6,663 nucleotides of DNA from assembly GCA_025353525.1 (NCBI GenBank), contig JANXOO010001350.1, positions 1 to 6,663 of the forward strand, in the 5' to 3' direction. Source of the DNA: Schlesneria sp. Its GTDB lineage: Bacteria; Planctomycetota; Planctomycetia; Planctomycetales; Planctomycetaceae. The notes under the pieces are model-generated. The model did not search any database. It was not told the DNA's origin and saw only the letters and a list, made by a program, of their open reading frames with translations. A program made the translations under genes and the position numbers. Every line of letters begins with the position of its first letter. Positions within the stretch are counted from its first letter, which is position 1. Positions 1 through 6,322 of this stretch are shown in pieces.

Positions 1-59
1 GTACGAAAGAGATTCACGGGAACGGGCACGTTCAATCGCTGGAATTTCAGGACGGCACC
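1..59. repeat. Left arm of a 59-bp perfect inverted repeat
   Basis: Bases 1-59 are the exact reverse complement of bases 315-373. Identity breaks at base 60 (G, where C would be needed to pair with base 314). The repeat reaches the window edge, so it may extend further left. It replaces the expected continuation of nirB. A fold-back chimera at a contig end is the simplest explanation, and a real local inversion-duplication is the alternative. Confidence 0.95.
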
Positions 60-1031
60 GCCAAAATGTTTATCGGCGCCAGTCAGGATCGAGGCGAGCG
101 TATCGGCCATTTCGTAACCAGGCGCAACGAGCCCGTAAATCATACCGTTGTGCAAGGCGCATTCACCAATGGCGTAGATGTTCGGGTCGGACGTTCGCAG
201 GTGGTCGTCGACCGAAATGCCGCCACGCGGCCCGATCGTCAGGCCCGATTGTTTCGCCAATTCATCGCGAGGACGAATTCCTGTCGAGACAACGATCATA
301 TCGACATCCAGTCGGGTGCCGTCCTGAAATTCCAGCGATTGAACGTGCCCGTTCCCGTGAATCTCTTTCGTACCGCAATTCAAATGGACTGTGACTCCCA
401 ATCCCTCGATCTTGTTCACCAGGACTCTCGAACCTGCGTCGTCGATCTGACGCGGCATCAGCCGTCCGTTATATTCAATGACATGGGCTTCGAGTCCCAG
501 GTCAAAAACTGCCTTGGCCGCTTCCAGCCCCAAGAGTCCACCGCCGATCACTGCACACTTTTTCGAAGTTGCGGCGTAAGCGATCATCCTTTCAAGATCT
601 TCAATCGTTCGGTAGACGAAGACACCGCTTTTGGTGATGCCGGGAACGGGCGGGACGAAGGGAAATGACCCGGTCGCCAGGACGACCTCGTCGTAGTCGA
701 TCGTCACTCCTTTTTGAGACGTGACACGTTTTGCATCGCGATCGATCGAATCGGCCCGGTCACCCAGGTGAAGTTCAACGCCGTGCGAGGCGTACCAGTC
801 GAGTTTCGCCAGCATCAGCTTTTCGGCGTCGCGATGAGCGAAAAATGATGTCAGGCCAACGCGGTCATAGGCGGCTCGAGGTTCTTCGCAGAAGGTGACA
901 ATGCGGTACCGGCGGTCGAGATCGTATTCGACCAGCTTTTCGCAAAACCTCAATCCGACCATTCCGTTGCCGATCACAACGACCGTCTTTTCAGAGAGTT
1001 GAGGGTTTGAATTCGAAGGCAAAGCAATCAT
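1..1031 (-). CDS. nirB: Nitrite reductase [NAD(P)H] large subunit, N-terminal part (partial, aberrant 3' end)
   Basis: The minus-strand frame opens at ATG 1031-1029 and stays open to the left edge (343 codons). The product resembles the N-terminal FAD/NAD(P)H-binding half of cytoplasmic NirB, which passes electrons from NAD(P)H to a siroheme centre that reduces nitrite to ammonium. Visible motifs are the first dinucleotide fold VIGNGMVG (residues 19-26), FCEEPRAAYDRV (47-58), LATGS (118-122), the second fold VIGGGLLGLEAA (161-172), STGIRPRD (249-256), IYAIGECA (285-292) and LVAPGYEMA (301-309). Family members have about 800 residues or more, so the 2Fe-2S and siroheme domains lie outside the window. 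Similarity ends near residue 324. The last 19 codons come from an inverted copy of bases 315-373 and are not NirB-like. The start matches the family N-terminus, and no strong ribosome site is seen. The gene lies 245 bases downstream of the nitrate transporter on the same strand. The electron-transfer subunit of an assimilatory nitrate reductase is a less likely alternative. Confidence 0.85.
   Translation of the reverse strand, partial: MIALPSNSNPQLSEKTVVVIGNGMVGLRFCEKLVEYDLDRRYRIVTFCEEPRAAYDRVGLTSFFAHRDAEKLMLAKLDWYASHGVELHLGDRADSIDRDAKRVTSQKGVTIDYDEVVLATGSFPFVPPVPGITKSGVFVYRTIEDLERMIAYAATSKKCAVIGGGLLGLEAAKAVFDLGLEAHVIEYNGRLMPRQIDDAGSRVLVNKIEGLGVTVHLNCGTKEIHGNGHVQSLEFQDGTRLDVDMIVVSTGIRPRDELAKQSGLTIGPRGGISVDDHLRTSDPNIYAIGECALHNGMIYGLVAPGYEMADTLASILTGADKHFGGAVLKFQRLNVPVPVNLFR
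315..373. repeat. Right arm (source copy) of the 59-bp inverted repeat
   Basis: This arm lies in uninterrupted nirB coding sequence (about residues 220-239, between the second dinucleotide fold and STGIRPRD). It is therefore the native copy, and the one at bases 1-59 is the derived copy. The arms are separated by 255 bases. Confidence 0.95.
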
Positions 1032-1170
1032 CAGATGCAATCCGGTAAAAACTGGTCGAATCTCGCCGAAAGACTCATTCCGGTGCGATTCGATCGCAAT
1101 AGCTATCAGGTGGCCCGGCACAAGAGCGACGGAGTCCGAAATGTATCAACCAACTTGAGAAGTCTCGCAA

Positions 1171-1182
1171 TAACATTTGTTA
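1171..1182. promoter_or_regulatory. Short dyad in the nirB upstream spacer
   Basis: TAACA-TT-TGTTA is a 5-2-5 inverted repeat 140-151 bases upstream of the nirB start. It sits in the only AT-rich patch of the spacer and could be a protein-binding site or part of a promoter for nirB alone. The evidence is only the symmetry, so this is a weak call. Confidence 0.2.
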
Positions 1183-1194
1183 CAGGAACCCAAT

Positions 1195-1250
1195 GGAGTC
1201 AGCGAGGGAATCTGCCGCATCGAAAGATGCGCGACTTCCTCGCTGACACT
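1195..1250 (-). promoter_or_regulatory. Nested stem-loop in the narK-nirB spacer
   Basis: Bases 1198-1207 (GTCAGCGAGG) pair perfectly with 1238-1247 (CCTCGCTGAC). After one bulged G, AA pairs with TT (1236-1237). An inner stem CGCATC (1216-1221) / GATGCG (1226-1231) closes a four-base loop, GAAA on the plus strand and UUUC in the minus-strand transcript. The structure starts about 26 bases after the narK stop and ends about 163 bases before nirB. It could be a terminator or a 3' end stabiliser for narK that adjusts narK against nirB, or a leader element of nirB. No T-tract follows on the minus strand, so a classical intrinsic terminator is not well supported. Confidence 0.6.
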
Positions 1251-1276
1251 TAAGGCAACCTGTCAACAAATCCTGA

Positions 1277-2650
1277 TCAGGAGGCCGGTGTTGGACTCAA
1301 CCCGACCCCTGCGGACTGACCGTCCAGATTCGTCGCATCCTGAGTCCCGAGCTCGGTTTCTTCGGCAAATCTGACACTTAGAATTGTAAAGGATGCACAC
1401 GTGATGATGACCCCCAAAATGAACATGGCGGTGGGCCACGTCACCGCGGGACTCTTGAACAGAAAACCTGCGGCAACGGCTCCCGCATTCCCGCCCGCTC
1501 CGACGATTCCCGTGACGCTTCCGAGGGACTTCCGATTCACGAAGGGGGCGACAGAATAGGTCGCTCCGTTCGACATCTTGACAAACAGTCCAAGCAACAT
1601 CAGCAACGGAATCCCGACGATGAGTGTCCTGGCCTGTGAGAACATCAATAGTGCCAGTCCTTCGAAGAACAGGGTGATGAACAACCATTTGACGCGACCG
1701 TTCAATCCCCATTTCTTCCCGAACCGATCGGCGATGATTCCACCCAACGCGCGGGCGAACAGATTCATCCCGCCAAACAGGCCGGCGATCATCCCTGCGG
1801 TCCCGATGGCTTTCATTTTGTCCATATCCTTGAGTTCACCAAAGTAGTCGACGAAATAGAGCGCTGCGACATTGTCGAGCGTCAGTTCGATCCCGAAGCA
1901 GCAACCATAGGCCAGGAACAAGACCCAGACCCGGTAGTCGCTGCAGGCATTCATGAACGAACCCTTCACGGAATTCTTCTGTGGCATCAATCCGCGTGAT
2001 CGCAAATCAGCAAAGTTACCTCCCGGGGCATCCTGTGTCAGGAAGTAATACGCGACACCCATCACAGCACAAATCGCCCCGGCAGCGAACATACTGGCTC
2101 GCCATGCGGTGGCAGGACTGAACTCGAAAACACTGATGAATGCGGCAAACACGAGTGGCATCACCATTTGTGTCACACCACCACCAAGATTTCCCCATCC
2201 TGCTGTCGTTGCATTTGCTGTGCCGACGCAATTCGGGGCAAACATGATGGACGTGTGGTACTGGGTCACAACGAACGAGGCACCGATGATCCCGATCATG
2301 ATTCGAAAGAGCAGGAACGTCGTGTAGTCATGCGCGAAACCGATCGACATCACCGGGATTGAGCCCAGGATCAGCAGCCCTGAATACGCCAGTCGCGGCC
2401 CGATCCGGTCACACAGCCAACCGATGAAAAGTCTTGCAAAAAATGTGATGGCGACGGAGCCGATGATGCACCAGCCAACCTGGTTCTTGTCCAGTTTTAA
2501 CTCTTCGCGAACCACTGCCATCAACGGTGCGATGCCGAACCAGGCGAAGAAACAGAAGAAGAACGCGATCCACGCCATGTGAAACGCCCGCATTTGCGGA
2601 GAATGAATGTCGAACAGTCGAATTCGCGTTGCTTTTGAATTGGTTTCCAT
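1277..2650 (-). CDS. narK: MFS nitrate/nitrite transporter, NarK/NrtP type
   Basis: This 457-residue inner-membrane protein of the major facilitator superfamily has about twelve hydrophobic segments between residues 24 and 427. It fits the nitrate/nitrite porter family, which brings nitrate in or exchanges nitrate and nitrite. Family marks are the glycine-rich nitrate signature TAGWGNLGGGVTQM (149-162), its second-half partner GIVGAGGNAGAVAAGFLF (381-398), MFS motif A as GWLCDRIGPR (77-86) and GGIIADRFGKK (303-313), and arginines R73 and R300 at the places of the two substrate-binding arginines of E. coli NarK (R89, R305). The length is normal and the frame intact, with a hydrophilic tail from about 431. 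The start METNSKATRIRLF precedes the first membrane helix at the usual distance, with only a purine-rich AAGAAG upstream. It is the first gene of a likely unit with nirB, which points to nitrate assimilation or ammonification. The direction of transport cannot be told from the sequence. Confidence 0.93.
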   Translation of the reverse strand: METNSKATRIRLFDIHSPQMRAFHMAWIAFFFCFFAWFGIAPLMAVVREELKLDKNQVGWCIIGSVAITFFARLFIGWLCDRIGPRLAYSGLLILGSIPVMSIGFAHDYTTFLLFRIMIGIIGASFVVTQYHTSIMFAPNCVGTANATTAGWGNLGGGVTQMVMPLVFAAFISVFEFSPATAWRASMFAAGAICAVMGVAYYFLTQDAPGGNFADLRSRGLMPQKNSVKGSFMNACSDYRVWVLFLAYGCCFGIELTLDNVAALYFVDYFGELKDMDKMKAIGTAGMIAGLFGGMNLFARALGGIIADRFGKKWGLNGRVKWLFITLFFEGLALLMFSQARTLIVGIPLLMLLGLFVKMSNGATYSVAPFVNRKSLGSVTGIVGAGGNAGAVAAGFLFKSPAVTWPTAMFILGVIITCASFTILSVRFAEETELGTQDATNLDGQSAGVGLSPTPAS

Positions 2651-2712
2651 CGTCTTCTTTTCTTGTTCCGTTGAGACAGGAGTGCCAGCACATGGCTGAC
2701 AATTGATTTACA

Positions 2713-2732
2713 TTGCCAGTGAGCCAAGGCAA
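2713..2732. promoter_or_regulatory. Candidate operator upstream of narK
   Basis: TTGCC (2713-2717) and GGCAA (2728-2732) form a 5-10-5 inverted repeat 63-82 bases upstream of the narK start. That position suits an activator or repressor site. A weak promoter-like pair on the minus strand (TTGCCT, then TAAATC about 16 bases later) overlaps it. The symmetry is seen directly and the role is inferred. Confidence 0.25.
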
Positions 2733-3045
2733 ACCATGTACCGCCCTGTGAGGGGCCACTGATGAACGACAGCAAACTTCGGAGGGCCGAATAGCGTTAT
2801 GTGGAAGATCACACAAGTTCTGCCGAACTCCGAAACGCGTTTTTTAAACGGATCGAATTCGAAATTCGGACATTGCAGGTGCGTGTTCCCGAGGTAAGTA
2901 TCTGCATAATTTCAAACAGTTTGTGATCTGAATGGTCCATCGGAGCCACCGTGGAACTCGCCACGAACATTCCGGATATTCCGTGCGAAGCAACATGCAT
3001 ACGTTTGAGCTGTCAGTTCGTGCCGATCATGACTTGCTCGCTCTT

Positions 3046-3063
3046 GTGGCAGTCCCATGCCAC
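3046..3063. promoter_or_regulatory. 18-bp dyad GTGGCA-N6-TGCCAC
   Basis: This is a perfect 6-6-6 inverted repeat in the middle of the divergent region. A spacing of about one helical turn between half-site centres suits a dimeric regulator such as a phosphorylated FixJ/NarL-type protein. No second full copy was found in the window. Confidence 0.3.
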
Positions 3064-3138
3064 TATTGTTTGCACAAAATCGGGATTCGATCGCGGGAGT
3101 CGATTCGAAGGGATGAATTGCCAAAAGTTGCTTCTTCG

Positions 3139-3150
3139 CGTTGTACAACG
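3139..3150. promoter_or_regulatory. 12-bp perfect palindrome CGTTGTACAACG
   Basis: This uninterrupted palindrome lies in non-coding DNA, about 240 bases upstream of the kinase start. It may be an operator half-way between the divergent genes. Its function is unknown. Confidence 0.3.
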
Positions 3151-3310
3151 GGCCTGCAGTCCGATGGCATCGACTGTGACGGAAAGAGCAGCAAAAACAA
3201 CGATCAGCGGCGACAAAGAATTCCTCGGCGGAACACGCTTTGCGGATTTAATCGCAAGCATTTGTGAATGCTGATGCACACGACCCGGACTTCGCGGTCA
3301 TGGGCATTCA

Positions 3311-3325
3311 TCTGATAGAATCAGA
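3311..3325. promoter_or_regulatory. Palindrome TCTGAT-AGA-ATCAGA upstream of the kinase operon
   Basis: This perfect 6-3-6 inverted repeat ends 62 bases before the kinase start. It contains TAGAAT (3316-3321), which resembles a -10 box, although no good -35 box is found at 16-18 bases. A repressor or autoregulator binding here could block the promoter. The symmetry is certain and the role is inferred. Confidence 0.35.
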
Positions 3326-3387
3326 CACTCGTACGGTGACGCTGAATTTGACGAGACACATGATTTGATTGGAAATGGCGATCCTGA

Positions 3388-5172
3388 ATGCAGAGAAAGA
3401 ACCCCACTCGCCGCCTCGATAAGCGACTCTGGTTTTCATTAGTACTTTTCGCAGGTTTGATTATTCTGCACCAATTCCTGATCCAGCCCGCGTTGACGCT
3501 GCTGACAACAGACGCTCCTGCCATCAATCTTGCCGGTCGGCAGCGAATGCTCTCCCAAAAGCTGGCGAAGGCGGCGTTAACGCTTACTGGCGCCGAGGAA
3601 CCAGAGAGTCGCGATGCATCCCGGGCAGAGCTCGCGTCGACGCTGCAAACGTGGCGAAACGCGCATTCCCGACTTCGTGAGCGTGAATCATTCACGCGAA
3701 CGGCCGGTTTCGCAAATACCGCGATTCAAAGGGGATTTCATGAACTGGAACCCCGATTTCAATCGATCGCCGATTCGGCCGATCTCATGTTATCCAGCCC
3801 TGACCCCGCGACAAAACGGATTGCACTCAGTTCCATTTTAAAAAACGAGCCTGAATTCCTGACGAAGATGCACGAAATCGTCGGACTCTTCGAAGACGAA
3901 TCCCGCATTCACGTTCGGCAGCTTCAGTTTTTGGGAATTGCAATCATGGTCGCTATCCTGGGAGCTCAGTTCGTCATTCAGTTTGGAGTAATGCGGCCGG
4001 TCCTGAGGACCGCTGGACGCGAATGGGCGAAAATCGAAGCTGACTATGAATTGCTTGTCGAATCGATGACGGACGGGCTGGTCGTATTCGACAGTCATGG
4101 TCGAGTCGAATTCGCGAACCACCGCTTCTGCGTCATGCTCGGCCACAACACAAACGAGCTTGTCGGACTGCCCGGTTCCAACTTTGTTTCTGATCGGGAT
4201 CAAACGCAGTTTGACGACTTGCTGACAGATTCGCGCGAAATCGCTGGTCCGGTTGATCTTCAGTTGCGATGCCTTAACGGGAGCCCGGTTGATGCGATGA
4301 TTTCGCCACGGCGAATGAATGACGTGCAAGGAAACGTGCAGGGACTGTTACTCGTTGTCACCGACGTTACGAATCTAAAGGCGACCGAACAACGTAGCAG
4401 GGAACTGCAAACGCAGTTGACTCATGCCGATCGATTGAAGTCGATGGGAGCGATGGCGGCGGCGCTTGCACATGAAATCAATCAGCCGCTGGGAGCCATA
4501 TCGAATTACGCAGAAGGTTGTCTGACGCGGCTGACAGTTTCATCGGCAACCACCGACGAACTTGTTGTCCCTCTGAAGGGGATCTTGCGAGCTGCACATC
4601 GTGGCGCGGAAATTGTCCGACGGACGAGGGATTTTGCACGGCGACGCCCCCATCGCATCGAAAGCGTTTCGATCAATGAACTGATCCACGAAGTCGCAGA
4701 ACTGTGTCGACCTGAAGCCCGTCGACGAAGCGTTTCTTTTGAATTGAATCTGACTGAAACTCTTCCCGAGATCCCGGGGGATGGCATTCAGATTCAGCAA
4801 GTACTGACGAACCTGATTCAGAATGCATTCAATGCTCTCGAGAAGATGGATCACTTGCGGCGCTGGATCAAGCTGTCGACCCGAGCGACGGTATCGGACG
4901 AATTGGAGGTTTCAGTTGCCGATTCCGGGCCTGGGCTTCCGCAGATCGGCACCGGTTCGTTGTTCGAGCCTTTTGTGACCACGGACGAAAACGGGACCGG
5001 GTTGGGCCTTGCGATCGCGCGAGGGATCGTCGAATCGCACGGGGGACGCATTTGGAACGAATGTGGTGAAGATGGCAGAGGCGTCGTTTTCAAATTCACG
5101 CTTTCGATGACCGCTCCGGCAAGACTGCAGGGCGAATTCGCACTTTTCGGAGCAGAGTCAAATGTCAATTGA
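3388..5172 (+). CDS. Membrane sensor histidine kinase with PilJ/NarX-type nitrate-sensor domain, PAS and FixL-like kinase core
   Basis: The product is a 594-residue inner-membrane kinase. Transmembrane segments at about 14-33 and 179-200 enclose a periplasmic domain of about 145 residues. That domain opens with AINLAGRQRMLSQKLA (45-60), the PilJ/NarX P-box pattern; R53 matches the P-box arginine that binds nitrate in NarX/NarQ. A PAS domain follows (about 218-330). The HisKA domain has phospho-acceptor H362 in ALAHEINQPLGA, the FixL-type H-box. The ATPase domain has an N-box (NLIQNAFNA, 475-483, N479), G1 (DSGPGL, 512-517), an F-box (LFEPFVT, 525-531) and G2 (GTGLGLA, 536-542), so it should be active. 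No HAMP domain fits between the second membrane segment and PAS. ATG 3388 directly follows an in-frame TGA. The stop overlaps the response-regulator gene by 11 bases. Context and the P-box suggest nitrate/nitrite sensing, but the ligand is inferred. Confidence 0.92.
   Translation: MQRKNPTRRLDKRLWFSLVLFAGLIILHQFLIQPALTLLTTDAPAINLAGRQRMLSQKLAKAALTLTGAEEPESRDASRAELASTLQTWRNAHSRLRERESFTRTAGFANTAIQRGFHELEPRFQSIADSADLMLSSPDPATKRIALSSILKNEPEFLTKMHEIVGLFEDESRIHVRQLQFLGIAIMVAILGAQFVIQFGVMRPVLRTAGREWAKIEADYELLVESMTDGLVVFDSHGRVEFANHRFCVMLGHNTNELVGLPGSNFVSDRDQTQFDDLLTDSREIAGPVDLQLRCLNGSPVDAMISPRRMNDVQGNVQGLLLVVTDVTNLKATEQRSRELQTQLTHADRLKSMGAMAAALAHEINQPLGAISNYAEGCLTRLTVSSATTDELVVPLKGILRAAHRGAEIVRRTRDFARRRPHRIESVSINELIHEVAELCRPEARRRSVSFELNLTETLPEIPGDGIQIQQVLTNLIQNAFNALEKMDHLRRWIKLSTRATVSDELEVSVADSGPGLPQIGTGSLFEPFVTTDENGTGLGLAIARGIVESHGGRIWNECGEDGRGVVFKFTLSMTAPARLQGEFALFGAESNVN
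5149..5152 (+). promoter_or_regulatory. Ribosome binding site of the response regulator
   Basis: GGAG lies nine bases before ATG 5162, inside the end of the kinase gene. It supports this start and translational coupling with the kinase stop at 5170-5172. Confidence 0.6.
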
Positions 5173-5812
5173 CACTCCGCCCACGGCGTATATCGTCGAC
5201 GACGATCCTGATATGCGGGAATCGCTGGAATACCTGATCCAGTCGGTCGGAATCGCAACCGCGTCGTATTCATCGGCGGCAGAGTTTCTGGCGGCGTTTC
5301 GTCCATCGCAATCGGGATGTTTGATCTGTGATGTCCGGATGCCCGAAATGAGTGGCCTTGACCTTTTCGAAATTCTCGGTCAATCGGGAAGCCGGCTTCC
5401 CGTGATTATGATCACCGCCTACGCGGATGTTCCTATGGCGATTCGGGCGTTGAAGCTGGGCGCTGCGGAATTCATCGAAAAACCGTTTAACGCGCAGGTG
5501 ATTCTGGAGATGATCCAGCGTGTCCTCGCTTCAGACTGCGGGCGCCGGGCGTCTCTCAAGACATGGGAAGAATTTTCATCCCGAATGCACAGCCTCTCGG
5601 ATAAGGAACGAACGACTCTCGATCTGATTCTCTCAGGATCTCCGAACAAGTCGATCGCATCGCGACTCGAAATCACCGAACGAGCCATCGAGGTGCGTCG
5701 AGCGTCAATCATGAAAAAGCTTGGCACAACGACATTCGCAGAACTGGTCCGCCAGGTCACACAGTACGAACTTCTCTTTCGCGGCCAGAGACCTGATTCA
5801 CCGGTCGGCTGA
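5162..5812 (+). CDS. FixJ-type response regulator (receiver plus LuxR/GerE helix-turn-helix)
   Basis: This is a 216-residue cytoplasmic transcription regulator. The receiver domain (about 8-122) has the acidic cluster DDD (13-15), phospho-acceptor D57 in CDVRMPEMSGLDL, T85 in MITAYADVPMA and K107 in IEKPF. This is the FixJ/TtrR/NodW style of receiver. A linker leads to a LuxR/GerE-type DNA-binding domain (about 143-205), with LSDKERTTLDLILSGSPNKSIA and a recognition-helix region around ITERAIEVRRASIMKKLG. All phosphorylation residues are present, so it should be a working partner of the upstream kinase; the 11-base gene overlap supports the pairing. Probable targets are the divergent narK-nirB unit and its own operon, by inference. 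Nitrate P-box sensors usually pair with NarL-type regulators, so a FixJ-type partner is notable. Confidence 0.93.
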   Translation: MSIDTPPTAYIVDDDPDMRESLEYLIQSVGIATASYSSAAEFLAAFRPSQSGCLICDVRMPEMSGLDLFEILGQSGSRLPVIMITAYADVPMAIRALKLGAAEFIEKPFNAQVILEMIQRVLASDCGRRASLKTWEEFSSRMHSLSDKERTTLDLILSGSPNKSIASRLEITERAIEVRRASIMKKLGTTTFAELVRQVTQYELLFRGQRPDSPVG

Positions 5813-6196
5813 CCCCTCGGCAACAACGCCGTGAAGGAGTTTTCTGCGAAAACACGCGGAGAACGTGCCACTGGTGACAGCATTGGTTCAATCTCTTCGA
5901 ACCTGGGCACCTGATTTGTCGTTGAGCCGGAATTTTATTCGCTTTTTGGGGAATCCACATGTGGCAGTTGAATTCGCGTTCCGGATTTGACGTAACTGCC
6001 ATCGGGTTAAAGTGATTTCGATGAGGTTGATGTTCGCAAGCAAAACAAGCTTGCAAACCCGACTGTCGGTGCAATCGATTCCAGTGTCACAAGCAGACTC
6101 TTAAAACTGTTACCGTTGGAACAACTGTCAAACTCACGTTAAACGCGCAATCCGCAGTCTGTTCAGGAATTCCAAATTGTTGCCGATATGAAAGGT

Positions 6197-6225
6197 GGTC
6201 GACTCGATGTCGCTCTCGGTCGACC
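6197..6225. promoter_or_regulatory. Inverted repeat GGTCGAC-N15-GTCGACC upstream of the secreted-protein gene
   Basis: Perfect 7-base arms are separated by 15 bases, ending 97 bases before ATG 6323 and just before an AT-rich stretch with an A8 run. It could be an operator or a leader hairpin. TCGAC also recurs at 6288-6292 and 6298-6302, so chance from a common word cannot be excluded. Confidence 0.3.
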
Positions 6226-6308
6226 TGCCAACATTCTATTAAAAAAAACCGTGATCGGCACCCAAACTGGAAATCGGCTCCGATAAATCGACTCGGAATC
6301 GACAAGAT

Positions 6309-6314
6309 AAAAGG
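6309..6314 (+). promoter_or_regulatory. Ribosome binding site of the secreted-protein gene
   Basis: AAAAGG lies eight bases before ATG 6323. It supports this start over the in-frame ATG at codon 9, which would remove the charged head of the signal peptide. Confidence 0.5.
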
Positions 6315-6322
6315 CGACAAGG

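Larger units (their letters stand above)
2651..3387. promoter_or_regulatory. Divergent non-coding region between narK and the sensor kinase
   Basis: These 737 bases lie between the two divergent starts and must hold promoters for both directions. Open frames in it are short, overlap on both strands and resemble no family I recognise. Besides the dyads listed separately, it holds AGTTC-TGCC-GAACT (2816-2829) and the palindrome AAACGCGTTT followed by four more T (2833-2846). A hairpin AGCATT-TGTG-AATGCT lies at 3257-3272. No convincing sigma-70 or sigma-54 promoter was found by eye. An unrecognised small RNA cannot be excluded. Confidence 0.6.
5813..6322 (+). promoter_or_regulatory. Non-coding spacer upstream of the secreted-protein gene
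   Basis: No convincing gene was found in these 510 bases. Just after the response-regulator stop are two small hairpins, CGGC-AACAAC-GCCG (5818-5831) and GTTTTC-TGC-GAAAAC (5839-5853). Neither has a clear T-tract, so termination there is uncertain. The palindrome CCACATGTGG lies at 5955-5964. TTGACG (from about 5984) followed about 15 bases later by TAAAGT is a poor promoter match. An A8 run begins at 6241, about 80 bases before the next start. Confidence 0.5.

Noticed and set aside
66..668. A 200-codon plus-strand open frame
   Set aside because: It runs antisense to the clear NirB coding sequence, has no recognisable family, and includes bases of the repeat arm at 315-373.
1271..1282. 12-bp palindrome TCCTGATCAGGA across the narK stop codon
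   Set aside because: Short, no T-tract and partly coding. Chance is enough to explain it.
2651..2760. Sigma-54 promoter upstream of narK
   Set aside because: TGGCAC occurs on the minus strand near 2682-2687, but no TTGC-type -12 element follows at the required spacing.
2409..2816. A minus-strand open frame overlapping the start of narK
   Set aside because: Most of it is narK read in another frame, and the product has no transporter or regulator features.
2951..3274. A 107-codon cysteine-rich open frame in the divergent region
   Set aside because: It has no ribosome site, no recognisable domain and irregular composition, and several other frames on both strands overlap it. It looks like chance.
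5818..5853. Intrinsic terminator after the response regulator
   Set aside because: The two small hairpins have stems of only 4 and 6 bp and no following T-tract, so they are described in the spacer but not called a terminator.
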